Below the pieces are notes generated by a model. It was given only the letters and a program-made list of their open reading frames with translations. It was not told the origin of the DNA and searched no databases. From an uncultured Collinsella sp. (GTDB lineage Bacteria; Actinomycetota; Coriobacteriia; Coriobacteriales; Coriobacteriaceae), in assembly GCA_900757385.1 (NCBI GenBank), contig CAAENO010000047.1:1-11762 (forward strand): a stretch of DNA of 11,762 nt, read 5' to 3'. A program made the position numbers and the translations under genes. Below are positions 1 through 6,341 of this stretch, piece by piece; within the stretch, counting starts at the first letter, position 1; each line of letters starts with the position of its first letter.

Positions 1-881
1 ATGCGGTCGCCCTCGGCAAGGAGATTCTCCAGATAGCGCTGGTCGCGGTCCTTAAGGGCGCGGCTGTAGGCGCCAAGCGATTCGATCAGATGGTCAATCT
101 CGAAGGCGAGCGCATCGGCGTCGTCAATCATGAGCTCGGACCACATCTGCGGGTTGAGGTGCGCCACGCGGGTGAGATCGCGGTAGCTACCGGCCGAAAA
201 GCCGTGGTGGACCTGGGCAGTGGGGCTTTTGACGTAGGCGTTGGACACCACGTGCGCAAGCTGGCTCGTGAAGGCGATGACGCGGTCGTGCTCGGCGGCG
301 CTGGTCACGCTGAACTTGCCAAAGCCCAGGGGGCGCACCATCTCGCGCACCTGGCCCAAAAGCTCCAGCTTAAGCGCATCGTTCACCGCGGGCGGTACGA
401 GCACGAGTGGCGCGCCCTGGAACAGGTCGGCGCGGGAGTGCGCATAGCCCGAGTACTGCGTGCCCGCCATGGGGTGCGCGCCCACGAAGTAAAAGCCGTG
501 CTCTCGCGCGAGCTCAAAGGCCCGCTCGCACACGATGCCCTTGACGCCCACCGTGTCGATCACCACGGGGCCCATGATGGCATCGGTGTCGGTGGCGTCG
601 GCGAGCGCCTGGGCGTGCGTCTCGAGCCACTCGATGCATGCCTCGGGGTAGCAAGCCAGGACGATGATGTCGCATTCGCCGAGTGTCTCGTCGTTGAGCT
701 CGCCGGCAACGGTGCCCATGCTGGCGGCCGTCATGACATCGTCATCGGGGTCCCAGGCTAGCACGCGGACGCCCGCCTGCGCATAGCCGCGGGCAAAGCT
801 TCCGCCGATGAGGCCAAGGCCGACGATGCCGGCGCACTTGGGGCCGCCCTGGTTAACACGCGCGTTTCTCACCGTACCCAT
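1..881 (-). CDS. tyrA: Prephenate dehydrogenase, 3' end outside window
   Basis: The product oxidatively decarboxylates prephenate to 4-hydroxyphenylpyruvate, the committed step to tyrosine, in the cytoplasm. Translation of the minus strand from ATG at 881-879 gives 293 complete codons before the window edge. Visible are the Rossmann nucleotide-binding loop GLGLIGGS (residues 21-28), the family signature HPMAGTQYSG (136-145), EHDRVIAFTSQLAH (197-210), and AGSYRDLTRVA (230-240), which match the TyrA dehydrogenase domain. The start is supported by GGAG at 891-888, six bases upstream and inside the last codons of aroF. The gap to aroF is only 3 bp, so the two genes are co-transcribed and probably translationally coupled. 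Whether a C-terminal ACT regulatory domain follows cannot be seen. An arogenate-using relative is possible; assignment to the TyrA family is firm. Confidence 0.95.
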   Translation of the reverse strand, partial: MGTVRNARVNQGGPKCAGIVGLGLIGGSFARGYAQAGVRVLAWDPDDDVMTAASMGTVAGELNDETLGECDIIVLACYPEACIEWLETHAQALADATDTDAIMGPVVIDTVGVKGIVCERAFELAREHGFYFVGAHPMAGTQYSGYAHSRADLFQGAPLVLVPPAVNDALKLELLGQVREMVRPLGFGKFSVTSAAEHDRVIAFTSQLAHVVSNAYVKSPTAQVHHGFSAGSYRDLTRVAHLNPQMWSELMIDDADALAFEIDHLIESLGAYSRALKDRDQRYLENLLAEGDR

Positions 882-884
882 GGG

Positions 885-1907
885 CTACTCCATGGTCTCT
901 TGGCAGACGACCTCGCGGATGGCTCGGATGCGGCGCATGGTGTCGTCGAACTGATCGGGGGTGAGGGCCTGGGCGCCGTCGGACCAGGCGCGGCTCGGCT
1001 CGTCGTGGACCTCGATCTCCAGGCCGTTGGCACCGCAGGCGGTCGCGGCGAGCGCCATGGGCTCAACGTAGCGGGTGTAGCCGGTGGCGTGGCTGGGGTC
1101 GGCGACGACGGGCAGGTGCGACAGGTGGTGCAGCACCGGCACGGCGTTAAGGTCGAAAGTATTGCGGGTGCGGGTCTCGAAGGTGCGGATGCCGCGCTCG
1201 CACAGGATGACGTTGTCGTTGCCCTCGCTCATGATGTACTCGGCGGCCATGAGCAGCTCGTCGATCGTGCCGGACATACCGCGCTTGAGCAGGACCGGGG
1301 TCTTGGTCTTGCCGACCTCTTTGAGCAGAGGGAAGTTCTGGGCGTTGCGGGCGCCGATCTGCATGACGTCGATCTTCTTGTCCAGGAAGACCTGCACGTC
1401 GCGCGGGTCCATGATCTCGGTGACGATCGGCATATCGAGCTCGGCAGACGCCTCGCACAGCAGGTCCAGGCCGGCGGGGCCCATGCCCTGGTAGGCGTAC
1501 GGGGACGTGCGGGGCTTGTAGGCGCCGCCGCGCAGCATCGTGGCGCCTGCTGCCTTCACGCGGCGGGCGATGCGGATGAGGTTCTCGCCCTCGACGGAGC
1601 ACGGGCCGGCGATGACCTGGAACTGGTCGCCGCCTACATGTACGCCGTGGCCACAGTCGATGACGGAGTCCTCGGGGTGGAACTTGCGGTTGGCGCGCTT
1701 GAACGGCTCGGAGACGCGCTGTACGCGCTCGACGACGTCCATAGACTCGAGCAGAAACGGGTCGATCTTGGTCGTATCGCCCACCAGGCCGATGATGGTC
1801 TCGTTCTCGCCGCGCGAGACATCGGTCTTCAGACCCTTTTTCTCAATCCAGCTGACGATATGGCTGACGGCCTCGTCGCTGGCGCTCTGCTTTAAAATTG
1901 CAATCAT
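885..1907 (-). CDS. aroF: 3-deoxy-7-phosphoheptulonate (DAHP) synthase with N-terminal regulatory domain
   Basis: This enzyme condenses phosphoenolpyruvate and erythrose 4-phosphate to DAHP, the entry step of aromatic biosynthesis. The 340-residue protein closely resembles the Thermotoga maritima type. Residues 1-70 form the small ferredoxin-like domain (MIAILKQSAS...), known in that family to mediate tyrosine feedback. The barrel follows, with GPCSVE (101-106), RGGAYKPRTSPY (126-137), IGARNAQN (184-191), KRG (208-210), CERG (236-239) and DPSH (270-273). C103, H273, E299 and D310 fit the family's metal ligands. I chose ATG 1907-1905 because the homologous N-terminus begins there and GAGAGG (1919-1914) lies six bases upstream. 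An in-frame ATG at 1955 would add 16 residues with no ribosome site and sits inside a terminator hairpin. tyrA follows after 3 bp. Confidence 0.96.
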   Translation of the reverse strand: MIAILKQSASDEAVSHIVSWIEKKGLKTDVSRGENETIIGLVGDTTKIDPFLLESMDVVERVQRVSEPFKRANRKFHPEDSVIDCGHGVHVGGDQFQVIAGPCSVEGENLIRIARRVKAAGATMLRGGAYKPRTSPYAYQGMGPAGLDLLCEASAELDMPIVTEIMDPRDVQVFLDKKIDVMQIGARNAQNFPLLKEVGKTKTPVLLKRGMSGTIDELLMAAEYIMSEGNDNVILCERGIRTFETRTRNTFDLNAVPVLHHLSHLPVVADPSHATGYTRYVEPMALAATACGANGLEIEVHDEPSRAWSDGAQALTPDQFDDTMRRIRAIREVVCQETME

Positions 1908-1917
1908 GGTGTGCCTC

Positions 1918-1980
1918 TCACCTCGATGGATAACCCTTGCAAAAACGGCCCGCATCGCGAGCCGTGTATATATGGTGCAT
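1918..1980 (-). CDS. Possible 20-codon leader peptide upstream of aroF
   Basis: A short ORF begins with ATG at 1980-1978 and stops with TGA at 1920-1918, which overlaps the aroF ribosome site. It encodes 20 residues beginning MHHIYTARDAG. Tyrosine codons are at positions 5 (TAC, 1968-1966) and 17 (TAT), with Phe at 13. It has no Shine-Dalgarno sequence, but the predicted transcription start lies within a few bases of its ATG, so leaderless initiation is possible. It spans the entire intrinsic terminator in the aroF leader, and the first Tyr codon lies directly before the terminator's 5' arm. An ORF of this size can occur by chance, and its stop lies beyond the terminator, which does not match the classical attenuator layout. 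Tentative. Confidence 0.3.
   Translation of the reverse strand: MHHIYTARDAGRFCKGYPSR
1941..1965 (-). terminator. Intrinsic terminator in the aroF leader (attenuator candidate)
   Basis: On the minus strand, arm ACGGCTCGC (1965-1957) pairs with GCGGGCCGT (1953-1945) over nine base pairs, one of them a T-G wobble, around a 3-nt loop. A run of five T follows (1945-1941). This is a textbook Rho-independent terminator shape. It lies between the predicted aroF promoter and the aroF start codon, 33 bases upstream of the ATG, and no gene on this strand lies upstream that it would serve. Partial or conditional termination ahead of aroF-tyrA is therefore the natural reading. Confidence 0.75.
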
Positions 1981-1988
1981 GAGAGTTT

Positions 1989-2018
1989 ATACTATCTGAC
2001 TCGCTTTTGCCTTCTAAA
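1989..2018 (-). promoter_or_regulatory. Predicted promoter for aroF-tyrA
   Basis: On the minus strand a -35-like TTTAGA (2018-2013) and a -10 TAGTAT (1994-1989, matching TAnnnT) are separated by 18 bp. Transcription would start around 1980-1982, giving a leader of about 75 nt that contains the terminator hairpin. The -10 is reasonable and the -35 matches the consensus in four of six positions. Confidence 0.5.
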
Positions 2019-2070
2019 GTGGGCCGTTGCGCCGCGTCTTCCTCGGAATTGCAAAGCTTTTTCTTTTATT

Positions 2071-2100
2071 TTGATAGCCCGTGGTGCACTTGGGTATAAT
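2071..2100 (+). promoter_or_regulatory. Sigma-70-type promoter for the tRNA-Arg gene
   Basis: TTGATA (2071-2076) and a perfect TATAAT (2095-2100) are 18 bp apart. Transcription would start near 2107, about 5 bases before the mature tRNA. The T-rich stretch at 2057-2070 just upstream resembles an UP element, as often seen for stable RNA genes. The region 1908-2111 is shared with the divergent aroF promoter, with about 52 bp between the two -35 boxes. Confidence 0.8.
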
Positions 2101-2111
2101 GCCAGACGTTG

Positions 2112-2188
2112 GCCCTATTAGCTCAGGGGATTAGAGCGTCTGCCTCCGGAGCAGAAGGCCGTTGGTTCGAATCCAACATGGGGCACCA
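2112..2188 (+). tRNA. tRNA-Arg, anticodon CCG
   Basis: A complete cloverleaf can be drawn. The acceptor stem GCCCTAT (2112-2118) pairs with ATGGGGC (2178-2184) with one wobble, followed by discriminator A at 2185 and an encoded CCA (2186-2188). The D stem is GCTC/GAGC, the anticodon stem TCTGC/GCAGA encloses the 7-base loop CTCCGGA, and the T arm is GTTGG-TTCGAAT-CCAAC. The variable loop has five bases, so this is a type I tRNA. Anticodon CCG reads the arginine codon CGG. It has its own promoter and terminator. No integrase or attachment-site duplication is visible next to it. Confidence 0.96.
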
Positions 2189-2199
2189 TCGAACGTGAG

Positions 2200-2236
2200 A
2201 CCGTCCGAACCTCGCATGGTCCGGGCGGTTTTTCTT
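2200..2236 (+). terminator. Intrinsic terminator after tRNA-Arg
   Basis: ACCGTCCG (2200-2207) pairs with CGGGCGGT (2222-2229) over eight base pairs, one of them a wobble. Inside the loop ACC and GGT can form a further short stem. The hairpin is followed by TTTTTCTT (2229-2236). It begins about 12 bases after the tRNA CCA end and stops 28 bases before the start of the downstream ATPase gene. Confidence 0.85.
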
Positions 2237-2264
2237 ATACCGACGCGACGTGATGGGACGTGGT

Positions 2265-4988
2265 ATGGCAGCAACGGATATCGAGCGCGGACTCTCGACC
2301 GCCGAGGTCGAGGAGCGCATCGCCGCCGGTAAGATCAACCGCAACATGGAGCTCAAGACCAAGTCGGTCAAAGAGCTCATCATCGAGAACCTCTGCACGC
2401 TGTTCAATTTGATCAACGTGATCTTGGCGTTCCTGGTCATTTTGACCGGTTCGTTTAAGAACCTGACGTTCCTGTTCGTGGTGTTCCTCAATACCGCTAT
2501 TGGCGTCATTCAGTCCATGCGTTCCAAGAAGATGGTCGATAAGCTTACGCTGCTGACTTCCAAGAAGGCTATCGCGGTGCGCGACGGTGCCGAGGTGGAG
2601 CTCGACTTGGACCAGATCGTGCTCGATGACATCATCCGCCTGGGGCGCGGCGATCAGATTCCCGCTGACGCCGTGGTGGTTTCGGGCGAGGCACTCGTGA
2701 ACGAGAGCCTGCTGACGGGCGAGAGCGATCTTATTAAGAAACAGCCCGGTTCCGAGCTCATGAGCGGCAGCTTTATCGACTCGGGCCTGCTGCGCGCCCG
2801 CGTGATTCATGTCGGCGCCGACAACTACGTGGCCAAAATTAATAACGAGGCCAAGTACGTCAAAAAGGTCAATTCCGAGATCATGAACGCGCTTAATGCC
2901 ATCGTGCGCTTTGCGAGCATTATCATGATCCCGCTCGGTTTGGCGTTGTTTGCCTCGAGTGTGAGCGAGCTGTGGGATGCCGCGGGAACTCCAGGCGATA
3001 GCGCGCTTTCCTGGTGCTTCTCCGAGCTGTTGGCTGGTCATGTGCCTTCGTCGGCGCTGCTGTCCACGGTGGGCGCCCTGCTGGGCATGATCCCGCAAGG
3101 CCTGGTGCTGCTGACCTCGTCGGTGCTCGCCATCGCCACGGTGCGTCTGGCCCGCCGCAAGGTGCTGGCGCAGCAGCTCTACTGCATCGAGACGCTCGCT
3201 CGCGTCGACGTGCTGTGCCTGGACAAGACGGGCACCATCACGTCGGGCCGCATGGAGGTCGAGGGCACCTACCCGCTGCCTGTTGAGGGTGTTGGCTTTG
3301 GCGCGGACTCGGGCGAGGCGGCTGTTCCCGTCGATACCACAGTGCTCGATTTTGCGCTGGCTAACGTGGCGCGTGCGACTTCGGCCGATGCCAACGAGAC
3401 CTGTCAGGCGCTGCTCAACTATTACGCTGATCGCCCGGTCGAGGTGTCTGAGCCGCTGTCGGTCATTCCATTCTCGTCTTCCAAAAAGTGGAGCGGCGCG
3501 TCGTTTGCGCAGGGCTCTTATGTGATGGGTGCGGCGCAGTTTGTGCTTTCGGAGCGTGTGTTTTCGCAGGTCGAGAATCGTGTCGCCGAACTTGCCGATA
3601 CCTGCCGCGTGCTCGTGGTGGCGCGCGTGGACGGCTTTACGCCCGATGGCGATATGGTGGGCGAGGCCGAGCCCGTGGGCTTTGTGACCATCCGCGACGA
3701 GATTCGTACCTCGGCGGCCGAGACCATCGGCTACTTTAACGAGCAGGGCGTGACCCTCAACGTGATCAGTGGCGACGACCCGCGTACGGTGTCGTCGATC
3801 GCGCGCGTGGTGGGCGTGCCGGGAGCGGACGCTTATGTGGACGCCACGACGCTCGATACGCCGGCAAAGCTCGATGCCGCAGTGGACCGCTACCATGTCT
3901 TTGGTCGTGTGACCCCGCAGCAGAAGCGCGAGCTCGTGCAGGCGCTCAAGCGCCGCGAGCACACCGTGGCCATGACGGGCGACGGCGTCAACGACGTGCT
4001 GGCGCTCAAGGAGGCCGACTGCTCCGTCGCCATGGCGGCTGGCTCCGACGCCGCGCGTAACGTGGCCGAGATCGTACTCGTCGACAACGACTTTGCCTCG
4101 ATGCCCGCCGTGGTGGCCGAGGGCCGTCGCTCCATCAACAACCTGCAGCGTTCGGCCTCGCTGTTCTTGACCAAGACGCTGTTCTCGATGGGCCTGGCGG
4201 CGCTGTGCATCGCGCTGCCGCCGTACCCTTTCGAGCCGATTCAGATGACGCTCATTAACTTCTTCTGCATCGGCGCGCCGGGCTTTGTGTTGGGCCTGGA
4301 GCCCAACAATGCTCGCGTGAAGGGGTCGTTCCTGACGAACGTGCTCAAGCGGGCACTGCCGGCGTCGATTGCGGTCATTTTGGCCGCGGCGCTCGATATC
4401 TTTGTGGCGCGCGTGTTTGGCTTTAGCCAGCTCACGCTGTCTACGATGTGCCTGCTTACGTCGTGCGCGGCGAGCGTCAGCCTGATCTGGCGCATCTCGC
4501 AGCCTCTCACGCCCTTACGTGTGGTGCTCTTTGTGTTTGTAGTCGCCGGCATCTTGGTGGGCGTTATCGGATTCCCGGAGCTGCTGTCTATTGCCAACCT
4601 GTCGATGGGCCAGATGGTTATCTTGGCTGTCATCGTGGTCTTTACCTGCTCGGTTTTCTTTAAGCTCGCCACGATGATGGATTCGCTCAAGCCGCGTCGT
4701 CGTCATGCCGCAACTGGTTTTGGCCGCGGTGTTCGCGTCCGCCTGGGTCGCGGTGGCGGCAAGGTGAGCTCGACGGGTTCGACGGCCGAGCGTTTTGCCA
4801 AGCGCGTCGCCGCCGGCATGGCGCAGCGCCGCGAAGATCGCACCGCTCGCGAGGCCGAGGCCCGCGCACTCGAGGGCGTGGCCCAGGCCCAGCCCAAGAA
4901 AAAGAAGAGTACCGGAGCCAAGCGCTCTCGCGTGACCAAGTCCGCCCAAGGCATCAAAGTCTCGATGCCAAGCAAAAAGAAGAAGTAG
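2265..4988 (+). CDS. P-type cation-transporting ATPase, CtpE/Exp7-like
   Basis: A membrane pump driven by ATP; its relatives CtpE (Mycobacterium) and Exp7/CaxP (Streptococcus) are linked to calcium. The 907-residue product has membrane helices near 46-62 and 67-83, the actuator loop with TGES (151-154), and helices near 211-233 and 266-292. The phosphorylation site is DKTGT with Asp at 320, the hinge is TGDGVND (571-577), and about six further helices run from 632 to 806. The N-terminus (GLSTAEVEERIAAGKINRN) is typical of this subgroup. In M4 the usual PEGL reads PQGL (277-280). Residues from about 807 onward form a basic tail rich in Lys, Arg and Ala. ATG 2265 is preferred because GGGA (2255-2258) precedes it; GTG 2250 and ATG 2253 are in-frame alternatives without a ribosome site. 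Ion specificity is inferred. Confidence 0.92.
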   Translation: MAATDIERGLSTAEVEERIAAGKINRNMELKTKSVKELIIENLCTLFNLINVILAFLVILTGSFKNLTFLFVVFLNTAIGVIQSMRSKKMVDKLTLLTSKKAIAVRDGAEVELDLDQIVLDDIIRLGRGDQIPADAVVVSGEALVNESLLTGESDLIKKQPGSELMSGSFIDSGLLRARVIHVGADNYVAKINNEAKYVKKVNSEIMNALNAIVRFASIIMIPLGLALFASSVSELWDAAGTPGDSALSWCFSELLAGHVPSSALLSTVGALLGMIPQGLVLLTSSVLAIATVRLARRKVLAQQLYCIETLARVDVLCLDKTGTITSGRMEVEGTYPLPVEGVGFGADSGEAAVPVDTTVLDFALANVARATSADANETCQALLNYYADRPVEVSEPLSVIPFSSSKKWSGASFAQGSYVMGAAQFVLSERVFSQVENRVAELADTCRVLVVARVDGFTPDGDMVGEAEPVGFVTIRDEIRTSAAETIGYFNEQGVTLNVISGDDPRTVSSIARVVGVPGADAYVDATTLDTPAKLDAAVDRYHVFGRVTPQQKRELVQALKRREHTVAMTGDGVNDVLALKEADCSVAMAAGSDAARNVAEIVLVDNDFASMPAVVAEGRRSINNLQRSASLFLTKTLFSMGLAALCIALPPYPFEPIQMTLINFFCIGAPGFVLGLEPNNARVKGSFLTNVLKRALPASIAVILAAALDIFVARVFGFSQLTLSTMCLLTSCAASVSLIWRISQPLTPLRVVLFVFVVAGILVGVIGFPELLSIANLSMGQMVILAVIVVFTCSVFFKLATMMDSLKPRRRHAATGFGRGVRVRLGRGGGKVSSTGSTAERFAKRVAAGMAQRREDRTAREAEARALEGVAQAQPKKKKSTGAKRSRVTKSAQGIKVSMPSKKKK

Positions 4989-4998
4989 CTACGCGCCC

Positions 4999-5046
4999 TG
5001 GCGATGTTGAATTGGTGCCTTGTTCCTGTGGGGCCGTGGCGATGTT
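4999..5046 (+). repeat. 10-bp direct repeat TGGCGATGTT, two copies
   Basis: Identical copies of TGGCGATGTT occur at 4999-5008 and 5037-5046, 38 bp apart, in the 103-bp gap between the ATPase and the zinc-ribbon gene. The second copy overlaps the candidate -10 region. It could be a regulator site or a chance duplication. Confidence 0.4.
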
Positions 5047-5051
5047 ATGCT
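5043..5051 (+). promoter_or_regulatory. Weak candidate promoter (extended -10) for the zinc-ribbon gene
   Basis: TG at 5043-5044, one base, then TATGCT (5046-5051) resembles an extended -10 element. No good -35 lies at the expected distance. The gap of 103 bp after the ATPase leaves room for a promoter, and no terminator is evident there. Confidence 0.35.
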
Positions 5052-5081
5052 CTAACCTCGATTGTTTGAATTGCTTCGAAA

Positions 5082-5087
5082 AGAGGA
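5082..5087 (+). promoter_or_regulatory. Ribosome binding site that decides a GTG start
   Basis: AGAGGA (5082-5087) stands four bases before GTG 5092. It falls inside the longer reading that could begin at TTG 5062, so it argues for the GTG, which places the first zinc-binding Cys at residue 3. Confidence 0.7.
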
Positions 5088-5091
5088 TGCC

Positions 5092-6234
5092 GTGATCTGC
5101 CCGCATTGCCTTAAGACTATCGAGGACGGCGCCTCGTTCTGCCCCTACTGCAACGCCTATGTGGGTCCGGGCGATGGCCCCGAGCACACCGAGTTCGTGT
5201 TCTGTGAGGGCTGCGGTGCCCGTCTTTCTCCGCATGATCGTACGTGCCCCAAATGCGGACGCCCCGCTCCGGGTATTCTCTCCGAGGACGCGGCCGCATC
5301 CGACCTGGCAGCGGGCCGCACGGCGGGCTTTCCGCGCCTAACGCAAGAGCAGATCGATACCGAGGTGCCGCATGCGCCGGCTTCTGCCGCTGCGGTGCTT
5401 TCGGACGCCGCTGACCCCAATGAGACCTGCGTGCTGCCGGCTTTCGATAAGGATTTCGGTATCCCCAAGGTCGATATTCCCACGCCCGTTTCCCTGCATG
5501 ACGATGCTCAAAAACCCAAGCGCAAGGTGCATCCCGACGAGGACGCCTATCACAAGCACAAGCGTCATATCCCCAAGCCGCTCATCGTCATCGCGATCCT
5601 TGCCGTCGTTTGCGGCAGTGCCTATTGGTTCGTGATGACCGATCCCATGGGTGTCATGCCTGGCTTCTACGACCAGTTTGGCCAAGCTGCGCAAACCACC
5701 TTCCCCACGCGCCAAAAAGGCGAGGCGACTGAAGACGATACCAAGCAGGACGATTCTGCCGAGGTGGTCCAGGAAGAAACCGTGCTCACCGATGATCAGC
5801 TCTATACCAGGCTCGACGGTCTGTATCAGACCATCGTGTCCTACGGTGACGAGGACCAGATCGGCGAGGTCATCGATTCCTTTAACAACGGCTATCTCCG
5901 AACGCCGCTGTCCACCCGTCAGGAGCTGTCGCAGAGTGCCTACGCCCTGCGCGACCAGATCAAAAAGACGCAAGATGAGCTCAACAATCTTAAGTATCAG
6001 GACGATACGGTCTATGCGGACGACATCGCCCACTTAAAGCAGCTTGCCGAGTGGATGTATGAGCGCGTCGACGTGATCTGCCAGAGTTGGGACATCTCGC
6101 TGGCCATTCCCGATGGCGAGTCGATGAGTTCTCACCAAAGCGAGATCCTGGCGCCCATCGCGCAGAGTGGCAACAGCGCGCTTAATCAGTTCGACGCCAA
6201 CGTGGGCTCCTGGAAGCCGCAGCAGCGTAACTAA
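5092..6234 (+). CDS. Membrane-anchored double zinc-ribbon protein, function unknown
   Basis: I do not recognise a named family for the full protein. From GTG 5092 it is 380 residues. The N-terminus has two zinc-ribbon knuckle pairs: C3-x2-C6 with C17-x2-C20, and C38-x2-C41 with C52-x2-C55, the second as CEGCGARL...CPKCGRP. An acidic, low-complexity cytoplasmic linker follows. A basic stretch (HKRHIPK) then precedes one membrane span at about 164-183, and an outside domain of about 195 residues. Positive charges before the span place the zinc ribbons inside. The outer part begins with a Glu/Asp/Gln-rich linker and continues as mostly helical sequence, including the amphipathic stretch RDQIKKTQDELNNL. 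Position between an ion pump and the cyclophilin-TPR-mre block hints at an envelope role, but that is inference only. Confidence 0.85.
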   Translation: MICPHCLKTIEDGASFCPYCNAYVGPGDGPEHTEFVFCEGCGARLSPHDRTCPKCGRPAPGILSEDAAASDLAAGRTAGFPRLTQEQIDTEVPHAPASAAAVLSDAADPNETCVLPAFDKDFGIPKVDIPTPVSLHDDAQKPKRKVHPDEDAYHKHKRHIPKPLIVIAILAVVCGSAYWFVMTDPMGVMPGFYDQFGQAAQTTFPTRQKGEATEDDTKQDDSAEVVQEETVLTDDQLYTRLDGLYQTIVSYGDEDQIGEVIDSFNNGYLRTPLSTRQELSQSAYALRDQIKKTQDELNNLKYQDDTVYADDIAHLKQLAEWMYERVDVICQSWDISLAIPDGESMSSHQSEILAPIAQSGNSALNQFDANVGSWKPQQRN

Positions 6235-6272
6235 AATTAGTTCGCCATAGTCGGCATAACCTACGTGCGCAA

Positions 6273-6302
6273 TTGATGTAAGCCTGTGCTTATTGCTACA
6301 AT
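6273..6302 (+). promoter_or_regulatory. Promoter for the cyclophilin-TPR pair
   Basis: TTGATG (6273-6278) and TACAAT (6297-6302) are separated by 18 bp. Transcription would start near 6309, giving a leader of about 33 nt before the cyclophilin ATG. It lies in the 107-bp gap after the zinc-ribbon gene. Confidence 0.65.
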
Positions 6303-6341
6303 TCGTACAAATATGCTTTAAACGCACGAGGAAGGAACCAC

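Noticed and set aside
90..761. Plus-strand frame at the left end
   Set aside because: It lies opposite prephenate dehydrogenase, whose motifs are clear on the minus strand.
900..1895. Long plus-strand reading frame opposite aroF
   Set aside because: It is the mirror of a confidently identified gene in GC-rich DNA, with repetitive Gly/Ala/Val/Asp/His composition and no recognisable domain.
1908..1955. Longer aroF start at ATG 1955
   Set aside because: No ribosome site, lies inside the terminator hairpin, and would add residues absent from the homologous N-terminus.
2112..2188. tRNA-Arg as an integration site for a mobile element
   Set aside because: No integrase, no repeated tRNA 3' end and no compositional shift next to it in the window.
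2235..3962. 575-codon minus-strand frame opposite the P-type ATPase
   Set aside because: His/Arg/Leu-rich composition typical of an antisense shadow; the plus-strand ATPase motifs are unambiguous.
6229..6242. Short palindrome AACTAA-AA-TTAGTT around the zinc-ribbon stop codon
   Set aside because: The stem is AT-only and too weak, with no T-run, to call a terminator; probably chance.
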